From positions 1 through 34,348 of the forward strand of contig JAGAUF010000084.1 of assembly GCA_017620885.1 (NCBI GenBank): a stretch of DNA of 34,348 bases. The letters are read 5' to 3'. A model generated the notes under the pieces. The model did not search any database and was not told the origin of the DNA. It saw only the letters and a list, made by a program, of their open reading frames with translations. This stretch comes from Muribaculaceae bacterium (lineage in GTDB: Bacteria > Bacteroidota > Bacteroidia > Bacteroidales > Muribaculaceae). How positions within the stretch are numbered: the first letter of the stretch is position 1; each line of letters starts with the position of its first letter. A program made the position numbers and the translations under genes. Positions 31,631 through 34,348 of the stretch are shown here, piece after piece.

Positions 31631-34348
31631 TCAAGGTGTTTCCTCTTCGTCGGGGACGGCATTTTCTTCGTCGGGGACGGTGTTTTCTTCGGTTTGGGAA
31701 GAATCGTCGCCGTCATCGTCTTCTGAAGATATAACGCCGTCTGGGACGGGAGGTTCAGGTTCCCGGTTCTGGAATTGGAAATATTCGTCGAAGGAACGTC
31801 CCTGCGAGAGAAGGAGCTCGAAATTCGCTTTGGAGATAGGTATGGGGCGGACTCCCTCGGGAAGTTTGAAAGTGCTTGAGGCCATAACTGACCGATAGCG
31901 GTCGAGCTGGCGCTGATTGGCGAATCCCTTGATTACGAGGAGACCTACATTTCCGAAAGCCATCGGTTCGAGGTCGAAGTCGCCGACGGTGAATGAGGAG
32001 AAGTTGAAGCGGGCAACGTCGAAGAGGAGCTGATTAGCGTTGATGCTGTCCCGATTGAAGGCGAGGACGAGATATTGCGGCTTTTCAGGGTCGCGTTCGA
32101 AAGCTGCGGGCTGTCCGTCGTCGCCTGCAGCGAGGAGTGTTGAGTCGTTGCTGAGGCGCATCTCCCATATCATGCCACGGGTGTTGCTGCTTCCGGCCTG
32201 CGGAGTCATGCCCTGACGCAGACGTCTGACGATACCACCGGCCACATCGGTCATATCCGTATCGGGCCATTTTTCAAGGAGGTAGGTGAGTCGTTCCTCG
32301 AATTTCTTATAGTCCTTTTCCGTCAGATAGCTCAGGGCGTCGATAAAGACGAATTTCGGAAGAATGGCAGAAAGGGGGAAGTCGGTCTCCATCTCGGCTG
32401 TAATCTCATGCACGGCCTTGTTTTTGTCGTCGAGATATGCGTCGTAAGCCTCCTGATACATTTGCTCCTGAAGGTGGTGCATGCGTCGCAGATTGTCGAA
32501 ATATTTCGGGTCGGTCATCGCCTTGCCGTAGGAAGATTCGGGGAAATCGTCGATAATCTTGCGCCGCCACGTCTCGGCGAGGGCTTCATTGTCGTCGCGC
32601 ACGGCCATGAGATACATATTGTAATATACGTCGAGGCGGTAGATGTTGTCGGGATAGCGTCGTTCAAGCTCATTGAATTCGTGGCGAGCCGCCGGGTAAT
32701 CTTCGAGCTGATCTTTCAGAATCAGGCCGAGGTTGTAAAGACCCTCCTGCACGACATCGTTGGAGGTTTTGATTTCCGCCTCGGTCTGGGGTATTTGTTT
32801 GAGATAATATTCGGCGTAATGGGGGTCGGCCGATTTATTGATGTTTTCCTCGTCAGCGGGCGACGCTTCCGAGCCCGAGATGCTGTCGGTGGCCTGTGAG
32901 TCGGAGTCGGAGCCGGCGTCGGCAGTAGGATCGTCGAAAGAGAAAGAGGACTTGTTGCGGCGTCGCCAGTCGTCTTCAAGTTTACGCGCGCCCCATTTGC
33001 GCTGGAATTCAGTTTTACCGGCGTTTTTGGCGGTGGTATTGTAGAAATACCACGATTTGTCGGTGTTGAGCTGGAATTGTTGCGGGGCGTTGGGGTCGTT
33101 GATTATGTTGTTGCCTTGCTGCTGAGCGAGATATTCTTCCCGTTTAGCATTTTCGGCGGCCTCTTTCTCCTGCTTGGTGTATTCGTCGGCGAGACGTTGT
33201 GCCACTTCCTGCTGTTGCTCGGGGGTCATCTTGGCAAGGGTGAGGAGCGAGTCCTGAAGCTGAACATTGCCTGCGTAGGTGGCGAGCTCGTCGAGCACGT
33301 CGCTGCGCAGACGCAACGTCCTGTAATTGGGGTAGTTGTCGCTCAGTTTCGGGACGGCTTCGGAATAGCAGGGCTGAGCCTTGACATAGTCGCCCTCATC
33401 GAAATAGATGGTGCCGAGCGCTAATTGCGCAAGGGCTTTGTCGATTCCGTCGCGCGTGGATTTGTCCACAGCGAGAATATAGTTTTCCTTTGCTTTGGCG
33501 GTGTCTTTGTGGGCGAGGTAGAGATTGCCGATGGCATAATATATCTGATCGAGGAATTCCTTGTTGCGGGCGTAATGTGTCATGCGTTTGAGGGCATTGA
33601 CTTCCGATCGGATATTCTTGCCGGAGAATACTTCCGACTGCTTGATTCGGGCGTTGAATTTAGTGCGGTACAGTGTTGAGGCACCCGAACCGGCTTTGCT
33701 GAACGCCTGATAAGCTTTCGGCTTTTCTCCGAGGGAGGAATAGACTTGTCCGAGAAGGAAGAAAAGGCGGTTTTTCTGCGAGCCGTGGGCGGCTTTGGCG
33801 GCGGCTTCGAGATAAGGGACGGCCTCACGGTATTTTTCGCTGCGCACCAGATAGTCTGACTGGACGAGATTGTATTGGTTGCGCAGTTGTTTGGTGACGA
33901 GCTGATCGGGCTTGACAAGGCGCAAGGCGTTTTCAGCTTCGTAGAGCCAGTCGAGAGCGCAATAGGAGGATGCCTCCCAGAGTCGGGCTTCCGTGACTAC
34001 TTTCGGTAGCCACGTGAAATGTTTGGATATATAAAAGAACGTGGATGCGGCGCCGAGGAAGTCGCCGTTATTGAATTGCGCTTTGCCCATCATTAGCCAC
34101 GCGTTATGCAGGAAGGGGTTGAACTCGTCGCGGGCGCGGAATTCTTTCTCCTTTTTTGATGAGCCTTTTTTTGCCGGTTTCTTTTTTATGGAATGAAGCT
34201 GTATGGCCTTCTGCATCTTCTCGATGGTGCGTCGGAAATCGCCGGTGGGCTGAGGCAGCTTGGAGTCGGCGCGCGCTTCGGCGGGATGCGTCAGCACCAT
34301 ACGGGTGTAGTCGTCCTCATATTTATTCTCCATCTCCTTAAGCGTCTC
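31631..34348 (-). CDS. porW: PorW/SprE-like TPR protein of type IX secretion (5' end outside window)
   Basis: PorW (SprE in gliding Flavobacteriia) is an envelope lipoprotein with tetratricopeptide repeats needed for type IX secretion. The frame is open to the window edge (five codons before ATG 34333), so the lipoprotein signal and N-terminus are missing; about 905 residues are seen. TPR-like helices run from about 70 to 370 (NAWLMMGKAQFNNGDFLGAASTF split over two helices, LDQIYYAIGNLYLAHKDTAKAKENY likewise). A charged linker with EQQQEVAQRLADEYTKQEKE and a Trp-rich segment (SWYFYNT...WGARKLEDDWRRRNK) follow, typical of this family, then a second TPR block (about 530-680) and a C-terminal beta-domain (LVLAFNRDSINANQLLFDVA). 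The end is a strongly acidic tail. Assignment rests on these segments and on porX directly downstream. Confidence 0.85.
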   Translation of the reverse strand, partial: ETLKEMENKYEDDYTRMVLTHPAEARADSKLPQPTGDFRRTIEKMQKAIQLHSIKKKPAKKGSSKKEKEFRARDEFNPFLHNAWLMMGKAQFNNGDFLGAASTFFYISKHFTWLPKVVTEARLWEASSYCALDWLYEAENALRLVKPDQLVTKQLRNQYNLVQSDYLVRSEKYREAVPYLEAAAKAAHGSQKNRLFFLLGQVYSSLGEKPKAYQAFSKAGSGASTLYRTKFNARIKQSEVFSGKNIRSEVNALKRMTHYARNKEFLDQIYYAIGNLYLAHKDTAKAKENYILAVDKSTRDGIDKALAQLALGTIYFDEGDYVKAQPCYSEAVPKLSDNYPNYRTLRLRSDVLDELATYAGNVQLQDSLLTLAKMTPEQQQEVAQRLADEYTKQEKEAAENAKREEYLAQQQGNNIINDPNAPQQFQLNTDKSWYFYNTTAKNAGKTEFQRKWGARKLEDDWRRRNKSSFSFDDPTADAGSDSDSQATDSISGSEASPADEENINKSADPHYAEYYLKQIPQTEAEIKTSNDVVQEGLYNLGLILKDQLEDYPAARHEFNELERRYPDNIYRLDVYYNMYLMAVRDDNEALAETWRRKIIDDFPESSYGKAMTDPKYFDNLRRMHHLQEQMYQEAYDAYLDDKNKAVHEITAEMETDFPLSAILPKFVFIDALSYLTEKDYKKFEERLTYLLEKWPDTDMTDVAGGIVRRLRQGMTPQAGSSNTRGMIWEMRLSNDSTLLAAGDDGQPAAFERDPEKPQYLVLAFNRDSINANQLLFDVARFNFSSFTVGDFDLEPMAFGNVGLLVIKGFANQRQLDRYRSVMASSTFKLPEGVRPIPISKANFELLLSQGRSFDEYFQFQNREPEPPVPDGVISSEDDDGDDSSQTEENTVPDEENAVPDEEETP
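31645..31680. repeat. 21-bp tandem repeat in the acidic tail of porW
   Basis: CTTCGTCGGGGACGG recurs with a period of 21 bases (31645-31659 and 31666-31680), encoding VPDEEN-type heptads at the C-terminus. It is in frame, so slippage would lengthen or shorten the tail without breaking the gene. Confidence 0.7.

Overview
The window reads as chromosomal DNA of a Bacteroidales bacterium, most likely a gut Muribaculaceae-type organism (family placement is inference). Evidence: promoters of the Bacteroidetes form TTTG-N19..21-TAnnTTTG ahead of several genes, little Shine-Dalgarno signal, Bacteroidetes-style RecA, Era, LysRS, RecO and U32 proteins, a PorX regulator with a PorW/SprE-like protein (type IX secretion, T9SS), and several large secreted proteins that share a short C-terminal tail. 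No CRISPR array, insertion sequence, transposase or integrase gene is visible.

Layout. 1-430: a non-coding stretch with a dense cluster of ACTCAC/GTGAGT inverted repeats, then a minus-strand tRNA-Lys(CTT) with its own promoter and terminator. 805-3296: era (with an unusual ~62-residue N-terminal extension) and recA, plus strand. 3404-5644: lplA and a frameshifted DUF1016/YhcG-type PDDEXK nuclease gene, minus strand; the nuclease gene is AT-rich, carries two in-frame palindromes and is bracketed by 17-bp direct repeats. 5746-8520: a 924-residue secreted Ig-like-repeat protein. 8859-11440: lysS-gpsA. 11537-13489: kup potassium transporter, divergent from a GNAT acetyltransferase. 14256-17363: der, then tatA-tatC-recO with overlapping ends.

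17445-28540 is entirely minus strand and mostly envelope genes: a 495-residue secreted protein, a 368-residue surface protein with a Ca-binding-like acidic loop, an OmpA/TPR lipoprotein, a U32-family (TrhP/RlhA-type) protein and a 1719-residue secreted repeat protein. 29112-34348 is a compact minus-strand operon: porW (5' end beyond the window), porX and a Sel1-repeat protein.

How the parts fit: porX and porW belong to the secretion and regulation side of T9SS, while up to four proteins in the same window end in a tail resembling a type IX sorting domain. The window therefore holds both T9SS machinery and likely T9SS cargo among ordinary housekeeping genes. The less ordinary points are the broken nuclease cassette, the Sel1 gene attached to porW-porX, and the giant repeat protein with its long untranslated leader. 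Nothing here proves a wholly new system.
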